This document shows, piece after piece, positions 45,730 to 57,968 of a stretch of DNA of 64,000 nt (position 1 is the stretch's first letter; the number at the start of each line of letters is the position of its first letter). The notes below the pieces were generated by a model, which was given only the letters and a program-made list of their open reading frames with translations, was not told where the DNA came from and searched no databases. Source of the DNA: Rhytidiadelphus loreus (Eukaryota; Streptophyta; Bryopsida; Hypnales; Hylocomiaceae); NCBI GenBank assembly GCA_947034895.1, contig OX344763.1, forward strand, positions 17,205,001 to 17,269,000. The letters run 5' to 3'. The position numbers and the translations under genes are program-made.

Positions 45730-48000
45730 ATGGTGGGAGGCGGGTTGGGGGAAAGGGAAAGACGCAACGGCAAGGCTCCGATGGAGCTTGGCGATGAACC
45801 CTCTGCGCGTGCAGTCATCACGTTGTCGGATTCAGATTCCTTCGGGAGTATCGATGCCGCCGTTCCAAGTAAGGGTGATGCGAAGTTGAAGTCGGCAGCC
45901 ATTGACCTTCTATCTAAAAGACAAAACCAGTAGGTTCTTGACAAAGAATTGTCGAGGCTTCTCTCAATATTTCCAAATGCAAGTCCGCGTGTAGCTGCTG
46001 CAGATTTGGCATTGCAGTTGAAGAAAACCTCACCGGGGAAGGCTTTAGCGAGGATTGTTCACTGATATATGGAGCATGGCGTACCCAAGGCAGAGCAAGT
46101 ACCACATCAAGGACAAAATCCTGGTATGATAAATTCGAGAAATACAGAATGATTCTGTCGTAGAATCCAGGCAAGGACCTGAGGTTGCGAATATTTTGTG
46201 GACTTGCTAAAAGTGATCATTTTTTTCCTTTCCTGTGAAATTCTTCTTTCGTAAATCGTGCTCATCGTTTTGTCTGATTCCGCTTGGATCGCAGATCCTC
46301 CTCAAGTGAGAAGCCGATGGACCTCTTTGCGAGGCCAAACTTGCATGGGGCTGGAACCAGTAATCAAGGGGAGCGGCAGGTGGACTTTGGTTATGAGGTT
46401 TTGCCTCCAGAAATAAATGCTAACTATAATCTTTGGACGTATTATATGTTGGCAAAAGAATTCCCCCGATACCCCATTCCAGAGCTGCGAAGAGTGTTGC
46501 ACGAGAACAATGGTTGGTTCGCTCCAAGCTACAAAGCAATTAGCTCCGATTACGTAGCTGCCCTCGCTGCAGAACTAAGAGGTACAGTGACTTTTGGGAT
46601 TTAGGTACAGTCGGTCAGTTTTGCGTATATATGCCGAGTGATCATTATTCTCATTCCTCACTCCTTCATCAAGGCAGTGACGTGCAAGTGCATCGTCCTG
46701 TTTTCCTGGTATGCAGAAAACTTTTCCAGTCGGAAATTCTTTAAATCATCTAGGGCATCCGTTTCAAATCATCTATTTCACTAATACTTCAGTAACAACA
46801 TGCAAGTAATCGTGCAAGTAATCACGTGAGGTCTCAAGACTGTTGCAAGATGTGCTTCTTCGATGTTCCTTGCTCTACGACAGCCCTCCTATACTAATCA
46901 CAATCACTTATGTGTAACAGGGCAAGGCAGCAAACGAGGGGGGCGACAAGGCTATCCCAAACTCAATATGCTACCTCATGATTCAATACCTAAGCCACAT
47001 AAGCCATGCTATATCTTTGAGAGAGAGTTGCAAAGTATCCAGAACGCTTCAGTAGAAGGTGCAAAACTGGTAACACAGGAATTCAAGATAGACACTAGTC
47101 CTCAGTGTGGGACTCACATGGATGTCTGTGAGGCATCTGTAGACATTGCGTGTGGGTTTTGTAGTTCTCAGTGCGGGATTTACATGGAGGCCAATGAGGG
47201 TGAGGGTGAGGCATCTGTAGACATTGCGTGTGGGTTTTGTAGTTCTCAGTGTGGGACTTGCACGGAGGCCAGTGAGGGTGAGGGTGAGGCATCTGTAGGC
47301 ATTGAGCGTGGGTTTTATAGTTCTTAGTGCGGGATTCACATGGAGGCCAGTGAGAGTGAGGGTGAGGCATCTGTAGGCATTGAGAGTGGATGGTGTTGTT
47401 CTCAGTGCAGGACTCACATGGATGCATGTGACGTTCAAGCATCTGCAGACATTAGGAGTCGGCGGTATTCTTCCAATTACCGATTTGAAAAAATGGTCCA
47501 AGTAATAATCCCCCTTTCACAAGTTAAATCAACCGAGCATTTTAGCCTCATCTCATTCGTAGTTCATAGATCATAGATGGTGTGTGTGAAACACAAAGCA
47601 TGTTGCTACTCTCGCATCTTGAAATTGGATTCTTACTTTTGAAGAGTGACTCTTGCAGTGGACAAAGGGGCAACTTTTCTGCTTCGCATGTTTGCCAAGT
47701 ACTTTTGGTGGATCGCAAGCATCCAATTCGCTTCCTTGGTGGATGGATACAAGTGACTCTGAAGAATCCCTCCCTTGGGCTGAGGTACTTTGAGCTTAAC
47801 ATTCAATCAAATTGCCACTGTCTATTTCTATTTGTCCTCAAAGACATAATCAACTTGGAAAACGCATTTGATCTGTGTTTCAATTGGGTCTATTGCATAT
47901 TTTGTAGGTGACACGAGCCTTACCTCCCGATGCGTTTGCCGAGTATGAACAACAATCATCAAGCTGACGACGAAGTCGTTCCTCACCTCAATCTAACGAT
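45730..48000 (+). pseudogene. RNF216-like: RNF216/TRIAD3-type RBR E3 ubiquitin ligase gene, decayed
   Basis: RBR ligases of this type move ubiquitin from E2 to substrate through RING1-IBR-RING2. Supported pieces: (1) ATG 45730 with ITLSDSDS, a SUMO-interaction-like motif, then LSRLLSIFPNASPRVAAADL, which resembles a CUE helix, with stops at 45931-45933 and 46063-46065. (2) Exon 46295-46581, LWTYYMLAKEF..LRRVLHENNGWFAPSYKAIS, matching the RNF216 pre-RING segment, with donor GTACAG. (3) Exon 46921-47501 joining in phase, QGSKRGGRQG, then 26-residue Cys repeats, then YRFEKMVQ. (4) Exon 47659-47784 joining in phase, TKGQLFCFACL, the RING1 GHLFCxxCL motif. (5) Exon 47908-48000, ALPPDAFAEYEQQ, then a frameshift. 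TAG at 47325-47327, TGG for a RING1 Cys codon at 47659 and the missing IBR-RING2 show that it is inactive. Confidence 0.7.
47082..47501 (+). repeat. 78-bp coding tandem repeat within RING1 of the RNF216-like gene
   Basis: Units start at 47139, 47217, 47295 and 47373 (78 bp each) and 47445 (72 bp after the previous), with a partial unit before. All are in one frame. The consensus reads VDIACGFCSSQCGTC then EASEGEGEAS. The third full unit has TAG where its neighbours have CAG (47325-47327). The last unit runs into YRFEKMVQ and a GTAATA donor. The unit looks derived from the IxCxCC start of RING1 plus the acidic linker before it. Confidence 0.8.
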
Positions 48001-49079
48001 GTAAAGCTTTTCTGCATTTCAATTATGCTTTCAATAATATGATCGATCAAAAACAGTATTTTCAAAATGATGAGACGGGATCAGATTCTCATCTGACTAG
48101 TTTTAAGGGAATTCGGTCATGTGACAATGCATTGTCTTATCAGTGCGAGTGGTCGTGCAGGCAAGATTACAGGGGAGTCCCCGATGCACCCATAAAATAA
48201 GGAAGCCGTCCGGACCTATTTATTTGCTTTCTCAAGTGAAGAACCTTCAGTAAGTTATTGGGTGTGATCTTTGGCTTGTGAGAGCTCTACTGGCACCTCA
48301 GTTTCCGTTACTGGGTGACCAGAATAGAACGGCAATATCAGTATTCTTCGAGCCAGGTAGTGATTAATATACAGGAACTATAATTATTTGTAACCCCATC
48401 ATTTAGACTGTTGGTAATCATGCTGGTCTTTCTACATGGTTGTAACCAGGGCTTGGTGACTTCATCCAAGTCTTGAATAGACTTGGAAAAATTGTAGCAA
48501 GAAAAGACTACTTTTTATTTCATTGGTGAAAAGTAGTTCTTTTGAAAAGTTGGCCCCCTAGTGGCCCTAGTCCCAAAAGGGTTGCCTGGTTGTAACTCAC
48601 TTGGGTGTAGTTGTAGTGAGGGAATGTCACCCACTCACTTCATGAGTGAATGACAGAATTAATAAACCCCTATATGTGTATTTTCTTTGATCTTGCCAGA
48701 TAGCAATCAATATAAGATTAACAATCATATTCCATGATTGTCCTGTATCCCATATATGTACTTGTATATCATATTGTATCAATATTTTGCATTAGACATC
48801 CATATTTCATGTACATAATCCATACATATTTTGTACATGATTATCCATATCAAAGTTGTTTTTGTTTTTGTTTTGGGTGGGCAATGGGTGAATAAGGTGT
48901 TTTATTTCTTTATTTTTGATTTGCCAGGGTGGTTAATTAATTGTAGGAAACTGTGGATGTCTTTTTTTAGGGAATAGTAATTCACATAGTAGGTTGAGCT
49001 AAGGTAGTGAAACCATTATAAGTGAGCAAATCTAGATCCACCAATGAAGACAAAACTCATTCAAGAGTGCAACATCAAG
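48001..49079. other. Region after the RNF216-like gene; no gene, possible solo LTR-like sequence
   Basis: 48150-48350 is coding-like in composition but shows no IBR or RING2 motif I can defend. 48400-48960 (GTTGTAACCAGGGCTTGGTG... TTAATAAACCCCTATATGTG) has the look of a retrotransposon LTR with a polyadenylation-like signal. No second LTR or target duplication was found. Confidence 0.3.
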
Positions 49080-50307
49080 TGATACATATTTCCAAATCCA
49101 TGGTCCGTGACTTCCAACTGAAGGGGGGAGAACGAGAATTGATATCTAATGACTAATTTCAGCTTCAAATGGAAAATTCAGTTGCCGCTAGTTCTACTAA
49201 CAAAAGCCCCATAAATTCGTTGACACAGCAATGTCTCTCTGGACCTTGCGTGAGATTGAGCTGATAAATCCCTGGCTGGCTGTTGCTCCCATTGCAATAT
49301 ATGTTCACATACACTGTTCAAAACAAGTTCCAGTAAGTTTTTCTGCAGCTGAAGGTTGCTAACCACATAGACATGCATGAAATGAAAGTCACTGAAGATT
49401 TAAATCCTTTGCCGTTATCATCCTTAAGTTTCTTCGTGAATTCATTCTGATGTGCAGGTCCGCGCTACGTAATCCTGAAGAAGACAACTCATAACACATT
49501 GATAAGTGATAACACTTGAAGTGGGACATACTATATGATGGCCTCAAAGTTGAACTCAGCTGCAATTGTCCAATAATTATGGAGAATATCCATGCTGAAC
49601 AAAGTTCATAAAAACTAGGGCAATATCCAATTGGCAAGTTTTTGATTGTCAAAAGTGTCTGAGCAGTTCTTCTTTGATAAATTCAAGTTTAGGACTTGAG
49701 TAAATTCAAGTTTAGGACAATTGTGCAAAACTTTGTCATGTTTATAATTATCTGAAAGTTACCAGATGCAACGGGAATTTCAATTTTAAGCGAGGAACAA
49801 AAACTTACCGAGGTAATGACCAAACTCTAATGAGACCATGAGTCATGTAAATTTGTAGATTAGTGACGACCACATTTCACTATAACATCTTTACAATCAT
49901 GCTTACCTGCAAAAGATCACGATTAGCATCATGTCGTATTCCTGTGAAGTCCAAATTGAAAATTCCTGAGCGCACTCTCGATCGATGTTTACATATTAAG
50001 GACATTTCGATAGCAAATATTATGCCAAGAAAACGGCAACTCGTTCCAAATCAAATGGGCAACTCGAAACAACAGTAGAAGTTTGAGGTTACCAAGCTGC
50101 TGTAAGTGGATACGAAATCACTTCAGGAGGCTTTGCAAAATCAGCAACATTGGCTACGGAAATACCCCCATTTTTAACGACCGTTGGTGCCCCGAAATGA
50201 ACTGCAGAAGCGAAGTCCGTGCAGCAAAGCTCGATTCTTGCCAAATTCAGTAGTGCGCATAATACTATCCAAAGTATGTCGCCACTAGGAGTATTTCAAG
50301 GATATTG
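49080..50307 (-). pseudogene. Segment U3: second copy of the U gene fragment
   Basis: Collinear with U1 (20091-21160), with indels. One is an insertion around 49180-49400 that U1 lacks. Another is a ~23-base tandem duplication near 49677-49710 (AAATTCAAGTTTAGGACTTG). It keeps the minus-strand MSLICKHRSRVRSGIFNLDF segment and the CAG/GTAAGC donor near 49906. A further open piece, GAPTVVKNGGISVANVADFA, lies near 50095-50200, and U1 has a shift there. Product not recognised. Homology ends at TATTTCAAG (50300). Confidence 0.35.
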
Positions 50308-53300
50308 AACAACTTAATATTATCTGATAGACATCGAAGAAAGCAAAGTTAACCACTCAAACATAGTTTGCATAGCTAAACAACAACATAACATGAGGCA
50401 TGCTAAAGCCTCTGTCAACCCCAAAATGCAAGGCACACGGCAACATAAAATCTATATATCAGAAACAAAAGTTTGACCTAAAATTGCTCTAACCCTAATC
50501 TACTTCTAACAGGTGGCTACAGGTTTGGCCTCCCCCATCTCGAGATGAAGAAACTCTCAATTTCAAGGCTTCTCCATCTCAATTCCAACAACTATTTGAC
50601 AAATGTATCCTAGTAAAATAAATTGTGTAATTTGAGTGAGACAATGTGAACCCTAAAATTAACCTAATCAACTTACCATTAATTACTCAATCACACAATT
50701 CCTCACAAAAAATGGAGATATCCTTGTAAAAAGTAAGGATCAATTGTTAGAAAATAGTGAAAACATTCAAAATCCTACAACAAAAGTAATAGTAGAGATG
50801 ATGGAGATAGTTTAAGAACTTAATGGAGACAAGATTTTACCAAAGAATTTGTAGAAGAGTGTTTTGGGATGTCTAGAAATGTGTACACTAGAGAAACTTT
50901 TTTGCATCTATATGGAGGATTAGGGATTTATATTTTTTAAGAATCCTCTAGATAAATACTTGAAACCATGATATAAAAAATCGCACTCCAAATTTCCAAG
51001 TGAAAATTATTATTTTGGATTCTTTATAGTCCGTACGAAAAATCCATAAAACCTAAAGTGTGACTAATAAGAAAAAATCAATAATAAATACTAAACTAAT
51101 TTTAGAAATTACATAAAATATAAATTGCCTTCAACAATGTATCTTTCACCTCCATCATGAATTTCAAGTATAACTAGCAAAATTCCTAAAATTTTTGCTC
51201 AATTTTGTGTTGGGAGTGCAATTTGTGATTCCAAAATAATACAAGTGTTTTATAATTTCACTCGGTTCAACTCTTGAATTGATTGAATTTGGATGACCAT
51301 GGATTCAATCATTTCTTCCAAACTTTTTGTAAATAGTAATAAGATTACTACTTCTATGCTACTTTTAGAAGCTTTTTATCTTGATTTGCCTCTTTGTTTT
51401 TGAAATTATGAAGGAAGTTCTTTTTTCCTCCCCAATTAATTGAAGCACAATTGTCCATGTTCCAAAACAACTTGCTTTATTCTTTGGGCCTAGTCAAAAT
51501 CCAAATTGTTCTTTAATCCTTGAAGCTCTTTTAAAATCCAAAACAATTTTGGTCTATTTTGGTGGTCTTAATTGAAATAGAAAAAGTTTTTTTTTTGCAT
51601 GCATGTATTTCATTCATGCAATGCTTTGAATCTCTAAATTTTGTATATGTCATTGTAGCACAAGTCAAAAATGAGATTTTATATTTTAAAGTTCTTCAAA
51701 ATGCATAAAAATTTACTTACAAGTTTTTATGTCCAAGGTGATGTTTTGTGCAATTAAGAGAATATTTTATTTTATATATGAACCAAGTAACTATAGTGGT
51801 TAGGGATTAGTCACCAAAAGAAGCACTGAAATATGTATTTCTATGTTTGAAAATGCATGTAGAAAGAGTCTTACTTTGTAGATTTTTTTACAATGCAAAA
51901 TAATTATTTTTTATTTCCTTCACATAATAGCACATTTGAAAAACTTTGAATTCAAAAAGTATGCTCAACCAATAAGAAGATACAAACTAGGAAAGTAAGA
52001 AAAAATGAGTTACAGATCAAACAAGAGGTCATTTGATTTAGTATAAACTAGTCATTGGAATTTCATATTATATCTTTCATCCAAATTATTGATTATTTTT
52101 TTATAAGGATCAAGAGATTGGAAAATAATTATGTTTATGACTATATAACAAACCAATGTCACAACTTAGATAATATGACATAGGATACTCAAACTACTCC
52201 GGCCCACTTGCATCAATTTTATTAAAATAGTTGTATTCCAATACTTTGGCAACTTTTAGGATGAGGATGAATGCAAAAAACACTTCTACTAATTTAGAAA
52301 AGTTGATCCAGTAGTCTAACCAAAATTTTATTGAAGGTGGATATTGTTTTTTCAAATATGTTTCTTATTCTTTAAATTAAAAAAAAAAAAGCATTTTCTA
52401 TTTAAAATGCAATAAACTTTGTTCACTTATCACATTCTTATTTTTTTTTAATGTTTTTTAAGACCTTTGAATATTCAAAAAGAAAAAATCTAAAAGTCAA
52501 CTATTGAAATTACATTTCTACCATAGGCATGTATTTTACAATGCAAAAAAATTTAAATTTAAATTTTCATATCTTCCACATAGGTGCAAATAAAATTCTA
52601 TTGTGCACTCATTTCTAAACATTTAGAAACATTTTTCCATCATTCTTTTGGTTGAACTTCATCACTAAATGTTCATAAGAATAGCTTCTTTTTTTTTTAG
52701 TGTTTGTACTATTTTCTAATAATTTAAGCATTGAAGTATCTATTTTCTTGAATTAATTATTGATCTATTTTGTGAATAACTTAGGGAGAAAAAAATTCAT
52801 ACCCTAAAATTTTAGAAATTTAATATTTGTAGTGTTTTATAAATTATCCACAATTCCACACTTTTGTTTTATTTTTTAATATATTTTTTCCAAAATCTCA
52901 TGGTACTCTTAAATCTACCGCAAATACAACAACATATGAAAGTGTATCTTGCAATCAAACACCTATGTACATTTTGAAACACAAATATTTTAGCATATCC
53001 TTACAAATCTTCCAATTATCTCATAATTTTTGAAATTTAAATATAAAGTGATCTTTACAACAAGCCCATTTTTTCACTAATTTTTGGTCCTAAAGATACT
53101 CGACTTGTTTTCGTGCTTGAGGAATTTAGTTACCTTGAGAATGAGCATAGGATGCCAACTTTCTAAAATGCTATGTGATCTTTAAAGCCAATCAAAGTAC
53201 AATTTCATTTATGCCAAAACATTGATTTTCTTAAAGTACCCAAGTACCCAAGTACCCTTCACTTTTATGTTATAATCTTCCAATCTATGACTTGGATACT

Positions 53301-53560
53301 TAGATAGAAACCAAACTTTGTAGAGATAATAAGGAGTAAGGACTTGACTTTCTACAAGATCCTATGTTTAGTTTTGCCTAAAAATGACTCCTCCCACTCT
53401 TTGTAACTTAAAAAATTAGGATCCAAAACACCTTGAAAATGGCTAAAAATTTTCAGGGTTAAAATCGTAAAGCATGAAGTAGTGTCCAACTTTAGACCCT
53501 ACTACCTCTCCATGGCTTGTAGCACACTTCTCTCACATTCTTGCTTTTAGGATGAAAAAG
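50308..53560. other. Insertion between U3 and the P3 upstream region, AT-rich, no gene
   Basis: More than 3 kb without a convincing coding frame. The homologous site near 21161 has no such sequence, although that junction is itself deleted. No transposon ends were recognised. Confidence 0.4.
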
Positions 53561-53564
53561 CTGC

Positions 53565-53757
53565 ATTCAACAGTTAGCGTTTTCAGACCTTCAGGGTGAC
53601 ACTTTTCCAGCGTTTTAGGGCCGGATGAGGGCAGTTCCTAGCTTCGAGTGATGGTCCAGGTACACGAAAGATTCTGCATATGCTCACCCAAAGGCCAAAG
53701 GCCAAAGCAGACAGTCGGAATTAGTCGGCAGGGACCCAATGTCGGTGTATACATGTA
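53565..53757 (+). other. Distal upstream part of the P3 unit
   Basis: GCGTTTTAGGGCCGGATGAG and ACAGTCGGAATTAGTCGGCA correspond to 60428-60535 upstream of P4. The match breaks at GTCGGTGTATACATG and resumes near 56030. Confidence 0.5.
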
Positions 53758-56033
53758 GTATAGATTTTTTGTTAAGACAAACCAAGGCAATTCCAAAAAA
53801 GGTTCGTTTAAGGGGGAAAGCTCAAATTAGCTTAGTGTTTTAATTAGCTAATGTCACTTTGTAGGTAAATCTCTCTTCCTTTAAATTCCAAACATATTGT
53901 TTGTTACCACAAGTCAAGTTAGTAGGAGTTGGGATAAATGGCTTATTTCTATTCTCCTCACACTAGTAAACCGTCAATTAGTAATTTCTAGGTTTTATCC
54001 CACTATGTCTGTAAATCTATCTTCTCCAACAAAGTCAAAGTAAATAGATGAGAATCAATAATCAAATTCAATTGTCATTTTTCAATAATCGTTAAACAAT
54101 AGCCACAATGTTAGTACTTATTTTCAATTGTCATTTAGCAATAATCATTTTTCAATAATCGATTTTCACAAATAATCAATCAATAGTCTCTTTTCAATAG
54201 TCACAATTCGATAGTCGAACTACACATACAAGACAAATCACATTTTATTTAAATTTAAAATTGTATAACTACAAGGTAAAGTGCACACAAAGGAATGTAT
54301 CAACTTTCTATGAAGAGTTGGAAGTTAAAATAACTTGCAATAATTTGACTTAGATGCAAATGCAAAAAACTACACATGAAATATAATAAACTATTTCATA
54401 GTTTTGAAAAGAACTCCTAATTTAAAATGCAAAAGTTCAAAGCTAAATGGATCTCCTGTGGGATGCTACCACTATAACATTAACAATTTCTAAATTGCCA
54501 AAATCTATAACTAGTTGTGATATGGATTCTATTCACAACAAAGTTCTTGGTCTTCACTGCAATTTCAACCACATAGCAAATATTAAACACTAATATACTT
54601 AAGCAATTGACAAAATCAATAGTCGGATATTCAATGTAATCTTTTCAATAGTCAAGTTAAGTAGCATGGTTATTCAATAGTCAATATTCAATAATCTTTT
54701 TATGTGCAAAATCAATTTATCATAACAATAGTCGTTTCATCAATGGTCTTTTGTAACCGGCTCAATACTTATATTTAAAGTTGTTCTTCATTTAATTATA
54801 CAATCTAAGTCTACTAGTCCCGAAGGACCGGTAAGATTCTTCACTTCATCTTCACATATTGTAATTCTATATTTATACCAATTTATTCATAATGATTAAT
54901 TTATTATTCTCACAACCTCTTGGCAATAATGCTTCAAATTAATTTAATTCTCTTCACACTTTTAATTGAATATGCAATTAATTTTCCTTACAATTTCTCT
55001 CGGAGTTTGCTTCTTAATAATTAAATATAAAACTCTCAAAATTTATCATACAATGCTCCACGGTTATTCTCTCCAAGAAAAATCAAATGTATGTGTGTTC
55101 TAAATTACTCACATTTAATCTCTCGGCAATAAATATTAAAAACTAATTACTATAAACAATTGGCCAACCGGCTCTTTCTTTAATTCACAAAATACCATGT
55201 TAATTAATTAAATATTCACACTCTTAAATTGCTTCTACAATCAAAGTACAATTTAATTCTCTACTTAAAGAAATTATTTGAATCACTCAATTCTATCAAG
55301 AAAAACTACAAGGATTACAATAAGTGTTCTCACAACATAATTCATTAAAAATGAACAATTAATTCTTTAAGAATTTATAAAATTTCTCTTTACACTCTAA
55401 GACATTAATCAATAATTATCTCTTCCAATTCCCTCGGCAAAGATGATAATAATAATTTTATAAATTAATCCTCTTGGTTATCTCTCAACAATAAGGCTCC
55501 AATTAAATTAAATTGTTTTATCCTTCACAGTTAATGCTCAAAGAATGACAAGTGATAATCCAAAAATTATCCTTACAATAATTAATAAATTTTCAATTAC
55601 TCTCTAAACTTCACTTCCAATTATAAAATTATCAAACACACTTAATAATTTAACACATACACACACAATTGCCCTCACAGCAAAGATATTAAAAATCACA
55701 TAAAATTACTTAGCCTAAGCTCAAGCTATGAACACTCAAGAAGGTACAATAATTCACACAATAACACATGAAAAACAAAGAATGCAAGAGAGAGAAAATG
55801 GAAGAAGAAAAAACACTTAAACCAAATTTAAGATTTGAAAAGACATGAGAGACAACCTCTCAACTATAACTACCTTAACTTAATTTTAATTTCATTCATT
55901 CAAAATAAAATCAACAAATTTAATTTATTTCCACTCATTTTAAATTATCCTTCTCAAATTTAACCGCATTCACACAATAATTGCAAAAATGAACAAAATT
56001 TAGTGTTAAAAGTCTCACAATACATGATTGTAC
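53758..56033. mobile_element. AT-rich 2.3-kb insertion splitting the P3 upstream region
   Basis: P4-like sequence stops at GTATACATG (53748-53756) and resumes at CAGCACAGGACTAA (56039). TACATG occurs at both borders and may be a target duplication. Inside, motifs such as TCTCGGCAATAA and CTCTTGGCAATAA recur every 150-250 bases. No coding frame, transposase or LTR pair was identified. Confidence 0.4.
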
Positions 56034-56765
56034 ATGAATCAGCACAGGACTAATTAAACAAAAGTCAACCCCATGTGCACGTAGATTCAGGCATATTCCC
56101 CACTTTGGGAACGCCACATCCTCACGTATGATCCGAAAGACCGGGATCGACATCAATCCGATTTGATTGATCGAAGGAAGCTAGCAACCGAGCAATTGCC
56201 TTATGCCGTAATGTGGATAGATTCTATAGTACGAGCGCGTCACTTATTCGTGTTACAGCTAGTGGAAATCATTCTCAATAATTTTCTCGCTGGCTCACAC
56301 AACTCATGACGTACATTCTCAATAATTTTCTCACTAGTTCACACAATTAATTTATGACGTACAGTGAAGCAATTCAAAGGGACCCTCACTTGCGTTGGAG
56401 CTCAAGAATGTTAGGCCAAACCACTGCGGATCGTGTACGCATAAAACTCTATGAGCCTTCAACTCCAATCCTCAGCCAGCTAGTACTAGCATTCCCCTCA
56501 GCTCGATCGATACCTCCGACCTTGCAGATAGTCTAAATTACATCTTGCTCCTTGGAACCCAATCGGGAACCAAGTGAATCGGGGACCAGTATAAGTACAT
56601 TCCTGTTCGTACTTTGAAGTGCACCTAAGTCCTTTCGATATATCCTCAGTTGAATTTTCCTGTTTCGATCGGTGCCGGTGTCTAGCTTGCTAGCTAGTGA
56701 TCGATCGATCTGATCTCATCGGCAAGACAGTTGTGTATTATTTTTCGAGGTCCTGACGATCGATC
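56034..56765 (+). promoter_or_regulatory. P3 upstream region, core promoter and leader
   Basis: It holds two TGACGTAC motifs (56307, 56355), each followed by ATTCTC or AGTGAAGCAA. A TATA-like CATAAA at 56440-56445 is followed by ACTCTATGAGCCTTCAACTC, and a leader of about 320 bases ends in GATCGATC repeats and TTTTCGAGGT. The leader is nearly identical to that of P1 and clearly related to that of P4. Confidence 0.55.
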
Positions 56766-56942
56766 ATGTTTGTGTTCCTGGGGTTGGTGGTTGGTGTGGC
56801 CGTGTTTGAAGCCGCGGCCGTGCTCATGTCCACAGCGTTGTGCACAGGTTCCGACGGACGTCCTCCTCTTCGACGAAAAGGATTATCCGGGGGCAGGGTT
56901 GATGGGGGAGGCGGAGGATGTGGAGGAGGATGTGGCAGTTAA
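56766..56942 (+). CDS. P3: intact small secreted or membrane Gly/Cys-rich peptide gene, 58 residues
   Basis: ATG to TAA with no interruption. Residues 1-14 are hydrophobic (MFVFLGLVVGVAVF), then EAAAVLMSTALC ends at Cys26. A basic patch RRK lies at 36-38 and a tail GGGGGCGGGCGS with Cys52 and Cys56. The first 25 residues could be a signal peptide or a membrane helix, though Glu15 in the middle is unusual for either. Between P3 and P4 the segment 12-26 is unchanged in protein while its DNA has only synonymous changes, whereas leaders and tails diverge. That suggests selection on the peptide. I do not know the family. P1 and P2 are broken relatives. No intron is needed. A longer overlapping frame starting at 56731 is in another phase and lacks these features. 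Confidence 0.6.
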   Translation: MFVFLGLVVGVAVFEAAAVLMSTALCTGSDGRPPLRRKGLSGGRVDGGGGGCGGGCGS

Positions 56943-56945
56943 TTA

Positions 56946-57768
56946 ATTAATACTAATGTTAGTATTAATGAAGTATTGAGCTCCTGCAGCAACTGATCGA
57001 AGGAGCAATAGCTAGAATTGCAAGCAGCATAGCTTCAATCAGTTGCATGCTCTTACTGGCACTGAATGTATCGGACGCCACCTTCTAGATTTATTTTGTA
57101 GAATCCCAGTTTAGTACGTAGTCACATAATATATGATAATATAAGTATTTCATTTGCAGCACAGATCGATCCATGCATTGCAATTGCAGATCGAGAGTAG
57201 GGGCATGCATGGGAATTGGTGTACTTTGTGTGCTTCAATTGTCACTTCGATCTGATGCAATTTGATTTGGTTTCATTATATATTTCCCAGACAAAAAACT
57301 TTGTGTCCACGACTTAATGACTTGTATTGTACAGCTAGCTAGTGCAGTACGTGACTTAATTAGACGTACTTTCAATGCATACTAAATGTGGAGGACGATG
57401 TGGCGGTTAATATACGAATAATAATGAAGCACTGAGATCCTGCAGCAATAAGTTAGAAGTACATACTACTGTAGCAGCCTTCAGCAGTCGCTAGCAGTGG
57501 CACTGAATGTATTGGACTCCACTTTCTCGAAGTTGAAGAATTGCAGTTTTACTAGTAGCCACGGAAGATAGAACTGCCCATTACCACACAGATTTGGTAT
57601 CTAGGCACTTTGGAGAAGCTATTTGTCAGTTTTCATATTTTTTTTAAGAGATAGAGAAGTTTGAGAGAAGTCAATTACAAAAAAAGAATGAAGACATTCC
57701 GACAAGAATTGAATTTTTAGTGATTTTTCAAAGCTGAAATGTTAAACTGTGAATAGACCCTTGTTGAG
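56946..57768 (+). other. Conserved 3' region of P3 with duplicated tail
   Basis: Parallels 21779-22640: hairpin AATACTAA/TTAGTATT, RY motif CATGCATG at 57204, and a second tail copy TGTGGAGGACGATGTGGCGG at about 57387. Homology with P1 stops at TAGACCC near 57760, where the D3 segment begins. Confidence 0.6.
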
Positions 57769-57968
57769 AAGATCTCATTTCTCAAAGAAAGACACGATTA
57801 GTCCTCACGATTCCAAAATAACGTCTCATTGCTCCAAAATAGACAGTACACAAATGTCTCATTGCTCTTTTGTTACTACACCCAAACACGTCCTTATATT
57901 AACATCACGACACTTAAGCAAACTTTGTTCTCTCCAAAAAGATCACCACAAACCAATGAATACATTAT

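Noticed and set aside
47049..47501. 150- and 115-codon minus-strand frames with repeats
   Set aside because: They are the antisense of the 78-bp coding repeat. Plus-strand exon phases and RING1 motifs decide the strand.
50095..50200. Chaperonin-60 fragment in U3
   Set aside because: GAPTVVKNGGISVAN superficially resembles the Cpn60 ATP-binding segment, but neighbouring exons show no Cpn60 sequence and key residues differ.
50308..56033. LTR retrotransposon spanning the insertions in block II
   Set aside because: No long direct repeats, primer-binding site or pol motif could be found, and P4-like sequence at 53565-53757 divides it into two insertions.
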